A stretch of 64,000 nucleotides of DNA from contig NZ_SUNB01000001.1 of NCBI RefSeq assembly GCF_007570825.1, forward strand, positions 1,178,001 to 1,242,000, in the 5' to 3' direction. This document shows, piece by piece, positions 63,779 to 64,000 of the stretch. The position numbers and the translations under genes were made by a program. The stretch comes from Pleionea sediminis. Lineage in GTDB: Bacteria; Pseudomonadota; Gammaproteobacteria; Enterobacterales; Kangiellaceae. Each line of letters starts with the position of its first letter. Within the stretch, counting starts at the first letter, position 1. Under the pieces are notes generated by a model. That model was not told the DNA's origin, searched no databases, and saw nothing but the letters and a program-made list of their open reading frames with translations.

Positions 63779-64000
63779 TTATGAAGAGAACCAATCGAAT
63801 AATTGCTGCATAGACTCTCGTATAACTTTCTGGCTTTGCTTAGAACCAGCGTTGCACTCTAAACCTTGAATACAAAAGTCAAAAGTATGTTCCGCTTCCG
63901 CAAACAAATGTAGCTGGTTTCTATTGGAGCAATGGTATATTTTACGATACTCACCCTCTTCAGGATTGCCTCCAAAATTTTCGGCAGGTCCTTGTTCTAT
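63779..64000 (-). CDS. C-terminus of a hydrolase-like protein (partial)
   Basis: The frame has its TAA stop at 63779 and runs out of the window to the right, giving 73 visible residues. They include LHLFAEAEHTFDFCIQG followed by a helix SMQQLFDWF at the end, which resembles the catalytic-histidine region and last helix of dienelactone-hydrolase-like alpha/beta hydrolases. The call is weak because only the end is seen. It lies 43 bases upstream of the phosphatase gene start, on the same strand, so an operon is possible. Confidence 0.5.
   Translation of the reverse strand: MEQGPAENFGGNPEEGEYRKIYHCSNRNQLHLFAEAEHTFDFCIQGLECNAGSKQSQKVIRESMQQLFDWFSS

Overview
The window is about 64 kb of AT-rich chromosomal DNA from a gammaproteobacterium. 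Gene order supports this: lptD-surA-pdxA-rsmA, apaG-apaH, and a lgt-thyA / ptsP-rppH / mutH neighbourhood are arranged much as in Enterobacteria and Pseudomonads. A FimL-like twitching/cAMP regulator, a diguanylate cyclase, HDOD and PilZ-era style signalling proteins, and TadG-like/Ig-like surface proteins suggest a free-living, surface-associated, probably marine lineage. Kangiellaceae-like bacteria are a guess that I could not test. Genes are densely packed, many overlap by 1-4 bases, and TTG/GTG starts are common. I saw no rRNA, tRNA, CRISPR array, prophage or insertion sequence.

Layout. 1-4129: outer-membrane biogenesis and housekeeping (lptD end, surA, pdxA, rsmA, pyrE). 4152-7363: a DUF4124-type secreted protein, a membrane-anchored response regulator and a cobalamin-binding-like protein without signal peptide. 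7633-13828: a diguanylate cyclase followed by fdhD and a two-subunit NAD-dependent formate dehydrogenase. 13884-19668: a DUF4197 lipoprotein, a small MscS channel, a cNMP-binding/HDOD protein, a FimL-like protein and a DMT transporter. 19675-22411: a duplicated, divergently transcribed module of small helix-plus-beta proteins and zinc-ribbon/TPR proteins. This is the least explained part of the window and the best candidate for an undescribed system. 22582-30232: a periplasmic binding protein with an unusual N-terminus, HD protein, PuuB-like oxidase, apaH/apaG, ydfG-like SDR, LysR regulator, MAPEG protein and slyD.

30351-39549: a 1555-residue lipoprotein with 13 DUF5011-type Ig repeats followed by BspA-like repeats, an ODP-like metallo-beta-lactamase-fold protein, an Hsp20 with a sigma32-like promoter, a serine hydrolase and a metallophosphoesterase. 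39783-42471: a zinc-starvation operon (Zur box, DUF1826, zur, merC-like, folE2). 42548-54565: terC/ygdQ-like, folA, thyA, lgt, tauE, then three plus-strand genes, then ptsP-rppH, a HAD phosphatase and mutH. 54648-57674: a large MscS-family channel and zntB. 57724-64000: a small secreted protein, a 1338-residue surface protein with two TadG-like domains and 11 Ig-like repeats, a lipoprotein phosphatase and the end of a hydrolase gene.

Genes that appear to work together: fdhD with the formate dehydrogenase it matures; Zur with its presumed targets DUF1826, MerC-like and the zinc-independent GTP cyclohydrolase; thyA with folA; apaG with apaH; rppH with ptsP; and the divergent small-protein/TPR pairs. 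All functional calls are read from translated sequence motifs and gene order; no search was run.
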